From Burkholderiales bacterium (GTDB lineage: Bacteria > Pseudomonadota > Gammaproteobacteria > Burkholderiales > Burkholderiaceae_C), in contig JANXYH010000125.1 in NCBI GenBank assembly GCA_025350145.1, positions 1-37,458 on the forward strand: a stretch of DNA of 37,458 nt. Direction: 5' to 3'. Positions 15,156 to 25,034 of this stretch are shown here, in pieces. A program made the translations under genes and the position numbers. The notes beneath the pieces are model-generated. The model ran no database searches. It had not been told where the DNA came from and worked only from the letters and a program-made list of their open reading frames with translations. Each line of letters starts with the position of its first letter. Position 1 is the stretch's first letter.

Positions 15156-18100
15156 TCAGGAGTGGCGACCGGGCTGGTGGTGCTGCAACGCCCAGGCCTC
15201 GGCGATTTGACGGTGGTGCGGCACCGCCTCAAGAAATGAGCGGCGGCGGGCCGGGTCGCTGATCCGCCCGGCGCGGGCCGTCAATTCCTGGTGGGCGTGC
15301 TGCAGCAGCGGCGCGGCGCGCGGGTCGGCGGCGGCGGCCAGCACCCGGTGGCAGACCAGGTGGACGCGCATCGGCTCTTCGGTGCCGTCCAGGCTGACGC
15401 CGCCGGCCAGGCGTTGCAGGATCGCGTCGACCTGGGCCAGCGCCGCCGGGCCGTCCTGGCGGGCTGCGGCGACCTCGGCCAGACCGGCCATCGCCTCGAT
15501 CGCCAGGTGCGGCATCTTCAGTCCCTCGAACATCTCGCACGAGGTGCTGAAATGGGTGAAACCGGCGTCGGCGTCGCCCAGCCCCAGCGCCGCTTGGCCC
15601 ATCACCCGCCAGGCGGCGGCCTGGGCCCAGCGCTCGCTGGCGGCCTGCAGCATCGTCACCGCCAGGCCGGCATTGGCCAGCGCGGCCTCGGCCTGGCCCT
15701 GGTGGACCTGGGCGATCGCCAGGTTGACCAGGGTGATGGCCTCGTTCTGGCGATGGCCGATGCGCGCGCACAGCGCCCGGGCGACGCTGAACTGCTGGCG
15801 CGCGGTGGCGTAGTCGCCCAGCACCAGGGCGACATAACCGAGGTTGCTCAGGGTGCCACCCTGGTTGAGCAGATGGCCAAGTTCGCGGTGCTGCTGCAGC
15901 GCCTGCTCGTACAGCGGCAGCGCCGCGCCCGGGTCGCCCTGGTCCAGCGCCAGCATCGCCAGGTCGTTGAGGATCACGCCCTGGAGCGTCTTGTCGTCGG
16001 CGGCCTCGGCCAGCGCCATGGCGTGCTGCAGTTCGGCCCTGGCCCGGCCATGCTGACCCAGCCGCAGCAGGCATTGGCCGAGCAGGACCTGGGCTTCGGT
16101 ATGGCACCTCAGCGCGGTCTGCGGTGTGCCGGCCAGGACGCGCTCGGCCAGCGCCATGGCCTGGCCGATGTCGCTGCGGTTGTAGTGGTGGCGGGCGCGC
16201 AGGCATTGCGCCTCGCCGACCCAGGTGGCGTCGCCCAGCCGGGCGGCGATGCTGTCGAGGATGTCCAGTTCCGGCCCGAGCCGCTCGGGCGCGCTCATCT
16301 GGTTGAGCGCCTTGCAGCGCAGCAGGCACAGCGCGTGGCGGCGTGGCCAGTCGTCGGCGCCGGCCAGCGCCAGCGCCCGGTCGGCGTGGGCCAACACCTG
16401 GGCGTTGGCGAAGTGGCCGGCTGCGGCCTCGGCGGCGCGCTGCCACATGTCCAGCGCCAGGGCGGTTTCGCCGCCGCGCTCGGCGTGCTCGGCGATCCAT
16501 TCGGGCGGGGTCGCGCCGGGCAGGCCCAGCAGCCAGCGTGCGACCTGGGCGTGGGTGGCGCGCTTGACGGGCTTGAGCACGCCGTCGTAGGCCACCTGGT
16601 GCAGCATTTGGTGCCTGAACGCGTATTCGCCCATGCCGGGCAGGCTGCTGGGCTGCTGCGCCCGGGCGAGTTCGCCCGCCAGCAGGCCCTGCAGGGCCTG
16701 CGGCATCGGCGCGCGCAGGGCGACCAGGCTGTCGTCCCAGAAGCGGAACCCGACCACGGCGGCGAGCTGTGCGGTGCGGCGCTCGGGCTCGGGCAGCGCA
16801 TCCAGCCGCGCCTGCAGCACGCCGACCAGCGACGAGGGCAGGCTCAGGGCGCGCAGCCGCGCCGGCTGCAATTGCCAGACGCCGGCCTCGGCCAGGATCA
16901 CGCCCTGGTCGAGCAGCATGTTGACCAATTCCTCCATGTAGAAGGGGTTGCCCTCGGCGCGGCCGGCGACGAGTTCGCGCAGCGCCTGCGGCACCTGCCC
17001 CAGGCGTGCCAGCAGGGCGTCGGCCAGGGCCTGGGCGGGCGCCCCGGCCAGCGGCTCCAGGGCGATCCGCGACATCGCCGGCGGCGCCGATGGGTTCCAC
17101 TCCGGCCGGCGCTCCCACAGGCTGCGCCGCGCCAGGCTCAGCAGCAGCAGCGGCAGGTCGGCCTGGCTCTGGACCAGGTAGGCCAGGAAGTCCAGGGTCG
17201 CGTCGTCGGCCCAGTGCAGGTCGTCCAGCACCGCCACCAGGCAATCCGGGCCGCTGGCCAGGGCGCGCAACAGTTGGCTGGCGTGGAAGTAGGCCTGGTC
17301 GCGCAATTGCCGCGCCTGGCCGTGCAGCGCGCGCAGCGCCGGGTGCGCTGAGAAGTCGAATCCCAGCAAGTGGCCGAGCACCGCCGCATCAGCCGGGTCG
17401 ACCAACAGCGGCGCCGCCGCCGCCAGCCATTGCGCGGCCGCGACCTGGGCCGAGTCCGCATCCGCGCCCGGCAGCCCAACGGCTTCGCACAGCAGCGCCC
17501 GCAGCATGGCGTAGGGCCGGCCCATCGACGGTTCGGCGCCGCGGGCGTGCAGCCAGCGGGCGGCGCCGGGCTGGGCCTGGACCCAGTGGCGGAACTCGGC
17601 CAGCAAACGGGTTTTGCCAATGCCGGCGTCGCCCTGCACGGCCACGCCCTGCAAGCCCGGGCGTGGCGTGGCGGACTGCCGGGCGTAGGCCTGCTGGAGC
17701 TGTTCGAGCTGCGCCTGGCGGCCGACCATGTGGACGGCGACACCGTCGACCCCGCGCTCGGACTGGCCGCTGCCGGCCGCGCGCCGGCCCTGCACCAGGT
17801 AGCTCTGGATCGGCTCGTCGTGGCCCTTGACCGGCAGCGGCGGTTGCGCCAGCAGGTCGAACTTGCCGCGCACCTGGCGGAAGGTGTGCTGGCTGATGCG
17901 CATCGTCCCGGGCGGCGCGGTTTGCTCCATCCGCGCCGCCAGGTTGACGGTGATGCCGCGGATGCTGTCCTCACCGTCAACGCCGCCGCCGAGCAGCACC
18001 TGGCCGGTGTCGGCACCGATCCGAAGGCCGAAGCCGTCGTGGCCATGGCGGGCCAGCACCTGAGCGGCAACTTCGCGCCCGGCCGCCAGGATCGCCAGGC

Positions 18101-18476
18101 CGGCCAGCAGCGCCCGCTCGGCGTCGTCCTCATGCGCCTGCGCCGTGCCAAAGGCCGCCAGCAGGCTGTCCCCGGCGTACTGCAGGACCCGGCCCTGGTG
18201 CGCCTGCACGATCGCGCTGAAGCGCGCCAGCGTGCCGTCCATCAGCGTGCCGATTTCCTCGGGATCGAGGTGCTGGCTCAACGCCGTCGAGCCGACCACA
18301 TCGGCGAACAGCACCGTCACCAGCCGCAGTTGGCGGACACCGGCCTCGCCCTGCAGCGACGCCAGCCGATCTTGCAGCGGCGCCAGGGCCAGCGCCAGCA
18401 GGTCGGCGCCCAGGGCAGCGCGCTGCGCCTGCAGCGCGGCGATGGCATGCTCGAGTCGTTCGCGCTCGTCGCTCAT
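15156..18476 (-). CDS. Class III nucleotide cyclase-AAA ATPase-TPR signalling protein
   Basis: 1106 aa, cytoplasmic. Short N-terminal coiled coil (residues 1-45). Cyclase homology domain about 50-230: metal ligands D59 (FADVVGST) and D103 ([11 protein letters not shown]), and the transition-state pair N178/R182 in VNLAARM, so it could be catalytically active. Then an AAA_16-type ATPase: Walker A GDAGIGKT at 282-289 and Walker [13 protein letters not shown]. The C-terminal ~450 residues are helical repeats of TPR type (for example [48 protein letters not shown]). The same architecture is common in Burkholderiales and Rhizobiales as stand-alone sensors. Divergent from metY by 184 bp. Confidence 0.92.
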   Translation of the reverse strand: MSDERERLEHAIAALQAQRAALGADLLALALAPLQDRLASLQGEAGVRQLRLVTVLFADVVGSTALSQHLDPEEIGTLMDGTLARFSAIVQAHQGRVLQYAGDSLLAAFGTAQAHEDDAERALLAGLAILAAGREVAAQVLARHGHDGFGLRIGADTGQVLLGGGVDGEDSIRGITVNLAARMEQTAPPGTMRISQHTFRQVRGKFDLLAQPPLPVKGHDEPIQSYLVQGRRAAGSGQSERGVDGVAVHMVGRQAQLEQLQQAYARQSATPRPGLQGVAVQGDAGIGKTRLLAEFRHWVQAQPGAARWLHARGAEPSMGRPYAMLRALLCEAVGLPGADADSAQVAAAQWLAAAAPLLVDPADAAVLGHLLGFDFSAHPALRALHGQARQLRDQAYFHASQLLRALASGPDCLVAVLDDLHWADDATLDFLAYLVQSQADLPLLLLSLARRSLWERRPEWNPSAPPAMSRIALEPLAGAPAQALADALLARLGQVPQALRELVAGRAEGNPFYMEELVNMLLDQGVILAEAGVWQLQPARLRALSLPSSLVGVLQARLDALPEPERRTAQLAAVVGFRFWDDSLVALRAPMPQALQGLLAGELARAQQPSSLPGMGEYAFRHQMLHQVAYDGVLKPVKRATHAQVARWLLGLPGATPPEWIAEHAERGGETALALDMWQRAAEAAAGHFANAQVLAHADRALALAGADDWPRRHALCLLRCKALNQMSAPERLGPELDILDSIAARLGDATWVGEAQCLRARHHYNRSDIGQAMALAERVLAGTPQTALRCHTEAQVLLGQCLLRLGQHGRARAELQHAMALAEAADDKTLQGVILNDLAMLALDQGDPGAALPLYEQALQQHRELGHLLNQGGTLSNLGYVALVLGDYATARQQFSVARALCARIGHRQNEAITLVNLAIAQVHQGQAEAALANAGLAVTMLQAASERWAQAAAWRVMGQAALGLGDADAGFTHFSTSCEMFEGLKMPHLAIEAMAGLAEVAAARQDGPAALAQVDAILQRLAGGVSLDGTEEPMRVHLVCHRVLAAAADPRAAPLLQHAHQELTARAGRISDPARRRSFLEAVPHHRQIAEAWALQHHQPGRHS

Positions 18477-18660
18477 GGGTCAGGGCACAGGGTCAGAAGG
18501 TCAGCAAGGCGGCAGGCGCGGCCGGGTTGCCGGTGCGGGCAGTTGCCGGCTGTCTGGCGCCGATGATGGCATGGCCCGTTGCCGCTGTGCCCGGCCGCTA
18601 GACTCGGCGGGGCAAGGTTTTTCCAACCCGCCGTCCCAACCCCGAGCAGGAGATTTCGCG

Positions 18661-20121
18661 ATGACCCGAGATACCAGCCAATGGCGTTTCGAGACCAAGT
18701 CGGTGCATGCCGGCTACAGCCCCGAGCCGACCACCCACGCGGTGGCCGTGCCGCTGTACCAGACGGTGGCCTATGCCTTCGACAGCGCCCAGCATGGCGC
18801 CGACCTGTTCGACCTGAAGGTGGCGGGCAACATCTACACCCGCATCATGAACCCGACCCAGGCGGTGCCAGGAGCCTGTCGGGCTTAGGCTTGTGTCCGC
18901 GTTGGACCGGGGAGATTTTCGGCACCATACGTCGTTGCCGGCTCGTTGTGTGGGGCCTGCCACACGCCTCACCGACGCCTAGTCTGGTGCCGAAACTCTC
19001 CCCGGCGCGGACCCAAGCCTAAGCCCGACAGGCTCCTAGAGGAGCGGGTGGCGGCGCTGGAAGGCGGCATCGCCGGCCTGGCGCTGGCCTCGGGCCAGGC
19101 GGCGGTGACCTACGCGATCCAGACCATCACCGAGGTCGGCGACAACATCGTCGCCAGCAGCGCGCTCTACGGCGGCAGCTACAACCTGCTCGCCCACACC
19201 CTGCCGCAGTTCGGCATCAGCACGCGCTTTGCCGACTACCGCGACCCGGCCAGCTTCGAGCCGCTGATCGATGCCCGCACCAAGGCGATCTTCGTCGAGT
19301 CGCTGGGCAACCCGCAGGGCAACATCACCGACATCGCGGCAATCGCGGCGATGGCGCACCGCCACGGCGTGCCGCTGATCGTCGACAACACCGTGCCCAG
19401 CCCCTACCTGTGCCGGCCGATCGAGCATGGCGCCGACATCGTGGTGCATTCGCTGACCAAGTACCTGGGCGGCCATCGCACCAGCATCGGCGGCATGATC
19501 ATCGACTCGGGCAAATTCCCCTGGGCCGAGCATGCCCAGCGCTTCCCCCGGTTGAACGAGCCCGACGTGAGCTACCACGGCGTGGTCTACACCCAGGCGC
19601 TGGGCGCGGCGGCCTACATCGGCCGGGCGCGGGTGGTGCCGCTGCGCAACATGGGCGCGGCGATCTCGCCGTTCAACGCCTGGCAGATCCTGCAGGGCGT
19701 CGAGACCCTGGCGCTGCGCATGGACCGGATCTGCGACAACGCGCTGGCGGTGGCCCGCCACCTCAAGGCCCATCCCAAGGTGGCCTGGGTCAACTACGCC
19801 GGCCTGCCCGAGCACCCCGACCATGGGCTGGTGCAATCGATGATGGGCGGCCGTGCCTCGGGCCTGCTGACCTTTGGCGTGACCGGCGGACGCGAGGCCG
19901 GCGCCCGTTTTCTGGACGCGCTGCAACTCTTCACCCGGCTGGTCAACATCGGTGACTGCAAGTCGCTGGCCACCCACCCGGCCTCGACCACCCACCGCCA
20001 GCTCTCGGCCGAAGAACTCGTCAAATCCGGCGTCAGCGAGGAGACGGTGCGGCTGTGCGTGGGCATCGAGCACATCGACGACCTCAGGGCCGACATTGAC
20101 GGCGCCCTGGCTGCGGTGTAG
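18661..20121 (+). pseudogene. metY: O-acetylhomoserine aminocarboxypropyltransferase, split by a MITE-like insertion
   Basis: Would make homocysteine or methionine precursors from O-acetylhomoserine and sulfide (PLP enzyme). The 5' part (18661-18867) reads up to [10 protein letters not shown]; the 3' part resumes at LEERVAALEGG (19036) in the same frame and runs to 20121. It contains the PLP lysine in VVHSLTKYLGGH and the DCKSLATHPASTTH block. Removing 168 bp gives a full-length 430-aa enzyme. The insertion is a multiple of three but introduces an in-frame TAG at 18886-18888, so translation yields only 75 residues. The downstream part has no obvious own start. Both flanks look otherwise intact, suggesting a recent event. 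Confidence 0.9.
18871..19036. mobile_element. 166-bp palindromic MITE-like element inserted in metY
   Basis: Terminal inverted repeats begin GGAGCCTGTCGGGCTTAGGC at both ends and match over about 31 bases with one mismatch. After a 5-nt offset the similarity resumes inward (CCGGGGAGA/TTTTCGGCACCA), so most of the element could fold into one long hairpin. Flanks are CA on the left and TA on the right; the uninterrupted gene would read GTG-CTA-GAG. This fits a TA target duplication with one mutated copy, as in IS630/Tc1-type elements. No transposase is encoded, so it needs one in trans. Confidence 0.85.
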
Positions 20122-20156
20122 AAGCCCGGCCCATGGCCAACGCGAGGGTGCATGAC

Positions 20157-20654
20157 ATGACACGACCGGGCTGGAAACCTTGCCTCTGGACAGCGCTGGT
20201 GGCGGCCATGCTTGGCGGCTGTGCCAGCCCCGACCCCGACCGTTTTGCCCGGGGCGCGTCGATCGCGTCGGTGGTGCAGACGATGGGCCGGGCCAGCGCC
20301 GAATACGCCGCGCCCGACGGCGGCAAGGCGCTGGAGTACGCCACCGGCCCCTACGGCAAATCGACCCTGCTGTTCCGCTTTGACGCCGCCGGCCAGTTGC
20401 TGGACGCGCGCCAGGCCTTGACCGAGTTGCAGTTCAACCGCATCCAGCCCGGCATGGCGGCCTCCGAGGTGCTGCTGCAGCTCGGCCGGCCCTCGACCAT
20501 CTGGCGGCTGGCGTTTCAGCAGCAAAGCGTCTGGTCGTACCGCTACGAATCGCCGTTCTGCCAGTGGTTCATGGTCGGCGTTGGTGGCGACGGCAAGGTG
20601 GTCGACAGCGCCTACGGCCCGGATCCGGTCTGCAGCGTCGATTCGCCGATGTAG
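20157..20654 (+). CDS. Putative lipoprotein, BamE/SmpA-like
   Basis: 165 aa from the ATG giving MTRPGWKP; the signal peptide ends at a lipobox LGGC, so it is lipid-anchored. Two similar segments, IASVVQTMGRASAEYAAPDG and IQPGMAASEVLLQLGRPST, follow the pattern of the BamE-type fold (G-M-x-x-x-V-x-x-x-L-G-x-P). A later VWSYRYESPFCQWFMVGV supports this. The function of such BamE-like lipoproteins outside the Bam complex is unknown. 35 bp after metY, possibly co-transcribed with it, and convergent to the epimerase. Confidence 0.78.
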   Translation: MTRPGWKPCLWTALVAAMLGGCASPDPDRFARGASIASVVQTMGRASAEYAAPDGGKALEYATGPYGKSTLLFRFDAAGQLLDARQALTELQFNRIQPGMAASEVLLQLGRPSTIWRLAFQQQSVWSYRYESPFCQWFMVGVGGDGKVVDSAYGPDPVCSVDSPM

Positions 20655-20659
20655 CCCCC

Positions 20660-20691
20660 GCCTGGGCCGGCGCGTCGCGCCCGGGCCAGGC
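20660..20691. terminator. GC-rich hairpin between convergent genes, possible bidirectional terminator
   Basis: GCCTGGGCC..GGCGC pairs with GCGCC..GGGCCAGGC around a 3-nt loop, with small bulges. It lies between the lipoprotein stop and the epimerase stop. No clear T-run follows. Confidence 0.35.
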
Positions 20692-20715
20692 CGAAGATGC
20701 TGGCCGACCCCGGCT

Positions 20716-21798
20716 TCAGGCCCGGCCAGCGGCCAGATCGGCGAGCGCTGCGGCCTCGCGCTCGGGCGTCAGACCGGCCTGGTCGAAGGCCTGTTGGGCA
20801 AGCGGCAGGCTGCGGTGCCAGGCCAGGGTGTCGGCGACGGTGTCGGCCAGCGTCCGCGTCAGCAGCCCGGCGGCTGTGGCGCGGCGGTTGTCGACTTCCA
20901 GAAAGCGCCGCAGCCCGGGCTCGTCGGGCAGGGCCAGCGGCAGGTCGCGCCAGGCTTGCAGGCCCAGCGCCAGCAGCCTGGCGATGTCGACCCAGTGCAG
21001 ATCGGGCGCCGTGCCGGCAGCCGCCGCGCAGGCGCGCATCAGGTCGGCCCGGGTGTACTGGCCGGGCCTGCCGACGACATTGAAGATGCCTGGCGCGGCG
21101 CCGGCAGGGCGGGCCAGCAGGGTCAGCATGAAGCCCGCCAGGTCGCGGGCGTCGATGTACTGCACGGCCGCATCGGCCGGGCCTGGCACCAGCACCGGGT
21201 GATTCGGCATCAGCACTGGCTGATTCGGCATCAGCACCGGCTGATCCGGCACCGCCTGGCCCGGCGTGGCGCGTGCCAGGCGCGCCGGCCAGTAGGTAAA
21301 GCGCTGGGTCGGGTCGTGCGGGCCGACGACCAGCCCGGGGCGCAGGATCAGCGCCCGCTCACCGAAGGCAGCCAGCACCTGGGCTTCGCACAGCGCCTTG
21401 AGCGGGCCATAGCTGGCGCCATCCACGACCTCGGTCAGGGCCGCCTCGGGGCTGTCGAAGCGGCCCAGCGGGGCGGACTCGGGGTTCGCCGTGCTGGCAT
21501 CGGCATAGGCCGAGACCGACGAAATGTAGAGATAGCGGTCGACCCGGCCGCGCAGGCCCTCGGCCATCGCCCGGACCTCGGCGGGGAGGTAGCCGCAGGT
21601 GTCGACGACCGCATCCCAACTGCCCTGGGCCAGTGCCGACAGGTCGCTGCGGCGGTCGCCCAGGCGCTGCACGACGCCGGCCGGTGCGGCGCCGCTTTGG
21701 CCGCGGTTGAACAAGGTCAGGGCATGGCCCGCGGCCAGCGCCGCGTCGACAAAATGGCGGCCGACGAAGCGGGTGCCGCCTATGACCAGCAAGTTCAT
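20716..21798 (-). CDS. NAD-dependent epimerase/dehydratase (extended SDR)
   Basis: 360 aa. Rossmann motif GGTRFVGRH at residues 8-16, then VVDTCGYLP and YISSVSAY, and the catalytic-type YGPLK (Tyr-x-x-x-Lys). It resembles the stand-alone SDR proteins often annotated as mRNA-binding or epimerase-like, found in many soil bacteria. An in-frame 21-bp tandem repeat adds three VLMPN-type heptapeptides in the middle of the protein, next to DAAVQYIDARDLA. Last gene of a minus-strand set with the MFS transporter (17 bp upstream) and alcohol dehydrogenase. Substrate unknown. Confidence 0.85.
   Translation of the reverse strand: MNLLVIGGTRFVGRHFVDAALAAGHALTLFNRGQSGAAPAGVVQRLGDRRSDLSALAQGSWDAVVDTCGYLPAEVRAMAEGLRGRVDRYLYISSVSAYADASTANPESAPLGRFDSPEAALTEVVDGASYGPLKALCEAQVLAAFGERALILRPGLVVGPHDPTQRFTYWPARLARATPGQAVPDQPVLMPNQPVLMPNHPVLVPGPADAAVQYIDARDLAGFMLTLLARPAGAAPGIFNVVGRPGQYTRADLMRACAAAAGTAPDLHWVDIARLLALGLQAWRDLPLALPDEPGLRRFLEVDNRRATAAGLLTRTLADTVADTLAWHRSLPLAQQAFDQAGLTPEREAAALADLAAGRA
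21191..21253. repeat. Three 21-bp tandem repeats inside the epimerase gene
   Basis: Units 21191-21211, 21212-21232 and 21233-21253. The first two differ at only two positions; the third is more diverged. They encode a Q-P-V-L-M-P-N-like heptapeptide, located where relatives usually have a short loop. Confidence 0.88.
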
Positions 21799-21815
21799 GA
21801 CCGGCGCTCAGTGGC

Positions 21816-23105
21816 TCAGGCCGGCAACGGTGACGGTGGCGACGGCGGCCGTGGCCTGGCCCGCGCCACCCGCCACAGCAGCAGCGCGGCGATGGCCATG
21901 TTCAGCAGGTTCCAGACCAGGCCGTTGATGAAGGCGGCGTGGTAGCTGCCGCTGAGGTCGAACACCTTGCCCGACATCCAGCCGCCCAGGGCCATGCCGA
22001 AGAGGGTGAACATCAGCACCGTGCCGACCCGCACACCGGCCTCGGCGGCCGGGAAGTGCTCGCGCACGATGATCGCGTAGCTGGGCACGATGCCGCCCTG
22101 GAACAGGCCGAACAGGGCCGAGACGAGGTACAGCGAGGCCAGCGAATCGAAGGGGATGAACAGCAGCAGCGCCAGGCCCTGCAGCACCGAGCCCAGCATC
22201 AGGGTGCGCAGGCCGCCGATGCGGTCGCAGATCAGCCCCGAGACCAGCCGGCTGACGATGCCCATGCCGAGCATCAGCGACAACATCTGCGCGCCCCGAG
22301 CCGCGCCGAAGCCGAGGTCGCCGCAATAGGCCACGATGTGCACCTGCGGCATCGCCATGGCCACGCAGCAGGCCGTGCCGGCGATGCACAACAGGGTCTG
22401 GGCCTGGCCCATGCTCAGGCCGAAGGGCCGGTCTGAGGGCACCGCCCGGGCCAGCGTCGCGGCGGTCAGCGGGGCCAGCGCAGGCGCGCGGGCGCGCATG
22501 CCCCGGGCCAGCAGCAGCATCGCCGCGCAGCAGAACAGGCCCATGCCGATGTAGGTCTGGCGCCAGCCGTAGGCGGTGACGAAATGCTGCACGATGGGCG
22601 GCCAGACCGCGCCAGCGACATAGTTGCCCGCCGCCGCAATCGCCACCGCAGTGCCGCGCCGGCGCACGAACCAGAGCGAGGCATCGGCCACCAGCGGCGC
22701 AAAGCTGCACGCGCTGCCGCAGGCGCCGAGCAGCAGGCCGTGGATCAGGGCAAAGCTCCAGATCCCGCCCGACAGGCCAGCGCCGACGAAGCCCGCGCCC
22801 AGGCCAATGGCGCCGATGTTCAGCACCAGGCGCACGCCGCGCCGGTCGGCCAGCCGGCCCATCACCACGCCACCCAGGCCGAAGCCGATCATCAGCAGGG
22901 TGTAGGGCAGCGAGGCGTCCGAGCGCGCCACGCCGAACTCGGCCTGCACCGCCGGCAGCACCACCGCGACCACGTACATCGCGCAACTGCCGACGGTCAT
23001 CAGCGCCAGGATGGTCGCCAGGCGCAGCCAGGCGTAGGCGCTGTCTGGTGCATGGCCGGGGGCGTGGGCAGGGCTGCCTACGGCCGCAGCCTGGCCTTCA
23101 GTCAA
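21816..23105 (-). CDS. MFS transporter, monocarboxylate/oxalate-formate antiporter type
   Basis: 429 aa with about 12 predicted membrane helices. GRLADRRGVRLVLNIGAIGL is the loop 2-3 signature of the major facilitator superfamily, and the layout (WGWRQTYIGMGLF-like turn in the middle) resembles OFA-type carboxylate transporters. The frame offers only a TTG start at 23105, whose TTGA overlaps the alcohol dehydrogenase stop by 4 bp, so translation is probably coupled. A later start at MTVGSCAMY would lose part of helix 1. The substrate is probably an organic acid, possibly related to the neighbouring dehydrogenase (inference). Confidence 0.88.
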   Translation of the reverse strand: MTEGQAAAVGSPAHAPGHAPDSAYAWLRLATILALMTVGSCAMYVVAVVLPAVQAEFGVARSDASLPYTLLMIGFGLGGVVMGRLADRRGVRLVLNIGAIGLGAGFVGAGLSGGIWSFALIHGLLLGACGSACSFAPLVADASLWFVRRRGTAVAIAAAGNYVAGAVWPPIVQHFVTAYGWRQTYIGMGLFCCAAMLLLARGMRARAPALAPLTAATLARAVPSDRPFGLSMGQAQTLLCIAGTACCVAMAMPQVHIVAYCGDLGFGAARGAQMLSLMLGMGIVSRLVSGLICDRIGGLRTLMLGSVLQGLALLLFIPFDSLASLYLVSALFGLFQGGIVPSYAIIVREHFPAAEAGVRVGTVLMFTLFGMALGGWMSGKVFDLSGSYHAAFINGLVWNLLNMAIAALLLWRVARARPRPPSPPSPLPA

Positions 23106-24187
23106 AACACCACCACCGAGCGGGCCAGCTCGCCGCTGCGCATCTCTTCAAAGGCCTGGTTGACGGCCGACAGCGGCAGGCGCTGCGAGATCATCTCGTC
23201 GAGCTTGAAGCGGCCCTGCAGGTACAGGTCGACGATCCGCGGCATGTCCACCGGGAAGCGGTTGCTGCCCATCAGGCTGCCCTGGATGCGCTTCTCGCCA
23301 AGGAAATCGGGGCCGTGGATCTCGATCTTGACGCCCGGCGGGATCATGCCCAGCACGGTGGCGCAGCCACCCCGGCGCAGCATCCGCCAGGCCTGCTCGG
23401 TGGTGGCCTTGAGGCCGATTGCCTCGAAGCTGTAGTGCACGCCCTGGCCGGCGGTCAGCGCCTTGACCTGGTCGACCGGGTCGGCGGCGCCGGCGTCGAT
23501 CAGGTCGGTGGCGCCAAAGTCCTTGGCCAAGGCCAGTTTGCTGGCGATGCGGTCGACGGCAAAGATCCGCGCCGCGCCGGCCAGGCGGGCGCTCTGCACC
23601 AGCGACAGGCCGATGCCGCCGCAGCCGATCACGGCCACGGTGTCGCCTGGGCGCACCTGGGCGGTGTGGGTGATGGCGCCATAGCCGGTCATTACCGCGC
23701 AGCCGATCAGCGCGGCGCGGTCCAGCGGCATGTCGCGGTTTATGACCACGCAGGCGTTCTCGTGCACCAGCATTTGCTCGGCAAAGGCGCCGAGTTGGGC
23801 CATCGGCGTCAGGGCCGCGCCGCCGACCAGGGTCAGCCTCGGCGCGTCATCTTTGCCGCGCTTGGTCTCGGGGCTGACGCAGAGCGACAAACGGCCGGTC
23901 AGGCAATGCTCGCAGTGGCCGCAGAACACCGACAGGCAGGTCACCACATGGTCGCCGACCTTGAGCCCGCGGACCTGCGCGCCGACCTGCTCGATCACGC
24001 CGGCGGCCTCGTGCCCGGGCACGAAGGGCAGCGGCGTGGGGTAGATGCCGTCGAGGAAATGCAGGTCGGAGTGGCAGGCGCCGCAGGCGGCGTTGCGCAG
24101 CAGCACCTCGCGCGGACCGGGCTTGTCGATCGCGATGTCCTCGATCACGAGCGGGCTGCGGGCTTGGTAGAGGACGGCGGCTTTCAT
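23102..24187 (-). CDS. Zinc-dependent alcohol dehydrogenase (class III-like MDR)
   Basis: 361 aa from the ATG giving MKAAVLYQARSPLVIEDIAI; the open frame upstream is not coding. Catalytic zinc motif GACHSD (C38) and GHE (H59, E60), structural zinc cysteines C89, C92, C95 and C103, and nucleotide-binding VIGCGGIGLSLVQ. It should oxidise an alcohol or hemithioacetal with NAD. Followed by the overlapping MFS gene and by the epimerase; separated by 52 bp from the ABC permease stop, so it may share the upstream transcript. Confidence 0.92.
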   Translation of the reverse strand: MKAAVLYQARSPLVIEDIAIDKPGPREVLLRNAACGACHSDLHFLDGIYPTPLPFVPGHEAAGVIEQVGAQVRGLKVGDHVVTCLSVFCGHCEHCLTGRLSLCVSPETKRGKDDAPRLTLVGGAALTPMAQLGAFAEQMLVHENACVVINRDMPLDRAALIGCAVMTGYGAITHTAQVRPGDTVAVIGCGGIGLSLVQSARLAGAARIFAVDRIASKLALAKDFGATDLIDAGAADPVDQVKALTAGQGVHYSFEAIGLKATTEQAWRMLRRGGCATVLGMIPPGVKIEIHGPDFLGEKRIQGSLMGSNRFPVDMPRIVDLYLQGRFKLDEMISQRLPLSAVNQAFEEMRSGELARSVVVF

Positions 24188-24239
24188 GGGCTTAGGGCTT
24201 TCGGTGGAGGCTGCGAGCCGGTGATCGTAGCCAAGCCGG

Positions 24240-25034
24240 TCAGGCCGATGGTGGCGACATACCCGCATGGCGCGGGCCGGCGAGCGACGCCAGCCGAGCC
24301 GTCGCCAGGCCGCACAGCGCCAGCGCCCACACCACCACCGCGCCCGACGGCAGGTCGAACAGTGCCGACAGGCCCAGCCCCAGCGCATAGCCGAGCGCGC
24401 CAAGCGCGTAGGCCAGCAGCAGCCGGCGCCGCCCCGACCAGGCCCGCGTGGCCAGCGCCGGAATGATCAGGCTGGCGAACACCAGGTAGACGCCGACCAG
24501 TTGCACCGAGGCCGTCACCGCCAGCGCGAAGCTGGCGTAGAAGCCGAACCGCCCGAGCCGCTCGACCCGACCGGCGGCCAGCGCCAGCAGCAGCAGCGCC
24601 GAGACCCCGGCCAGCCAGCCGATCTGCGCCGGGCTGACCCAGAGGATCTGCCCGACCAGCAGGTCCTTCAGGTGCTCGCCGCCATGGGCGTTGCCGGCCA
24701 GCAGCAGGACGCTGGCGCTGGCGGCGAGGATGAACATCACCCCGATCAGCGCCTCTTGCTGGGCCGGCGCGCGGCGTTCGGTCCAGGTCAGCAGCCAGGC
24801 GCCCAGCAGGGCGGCAGTGACCGCCGCAGCCTGCACCGCCAGGCCCCCCTCGGGCAGGCCGAGCGTGTCGGCGCCGATCACCCCCAGGCCGGCGATCTGG
24901 GCAATCGCCAGGTCGATGAAGACGATGCCGCGGTCCAGCACCTGCATGCCCAGCGGCACATGGGTGGCCAGCACCAGCCAGCCTGCGAGCAGGGCCGGGC
25001 CGAGCAGCCCCAAGTCGAGCGCGCTGAGGTTCAT
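24240..25034 (-). CDS. znuB: Metal ABC transporter permease (ZnuB family)
   Basis: 264 aa, about 7-8 membrane helices. MNLSALDLGLLGPALLAGWL and the DRGIVFIDLAIAQIAGLGV block are typical of the zinc/manganese ABC-3 permeases, and the central AASASVLLLAGNAHGGEHLK is conserved in ZnuB. The ATG overlaps the stop of the binding-protein gene by 4 bp. No ATPase (znuC) is found up- or downstream in this window, so the ATP-binding partner must be encoded elsewhere or the permease is orphaned. Confidence 0.87.
   Translation of the reverse strand: MNLSALDLGLLGPALLAGWLVLATHVPLGMQVLDRGIVFIDLAIAQIAGLGVIGADTLGLPEGGLAVQAAAVTAALLGAWLLTWTERRAPAQQEALIGVMFILAASASVLLLAGNAHGGEHLKDLLVGQILWVSPAQIGWLAGVSALLLLALAAGRVERLGRFGFYASFALAVTASVQLVGVYLVFASLIIPALATRAWSGRRRLLLAYALGALGYALGLGLSALFDLPSGAVVVWALALCGLATARLASLAGPRHAGMSPPSA

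Noticed and set aside
15229-18566. Long open frames opposite the cyclase/ATPase gene
   Set aside because: Low-complexity Gly/Arg/Ala shadows caused by high GC; the minus-strand gene has complete domain motifs.
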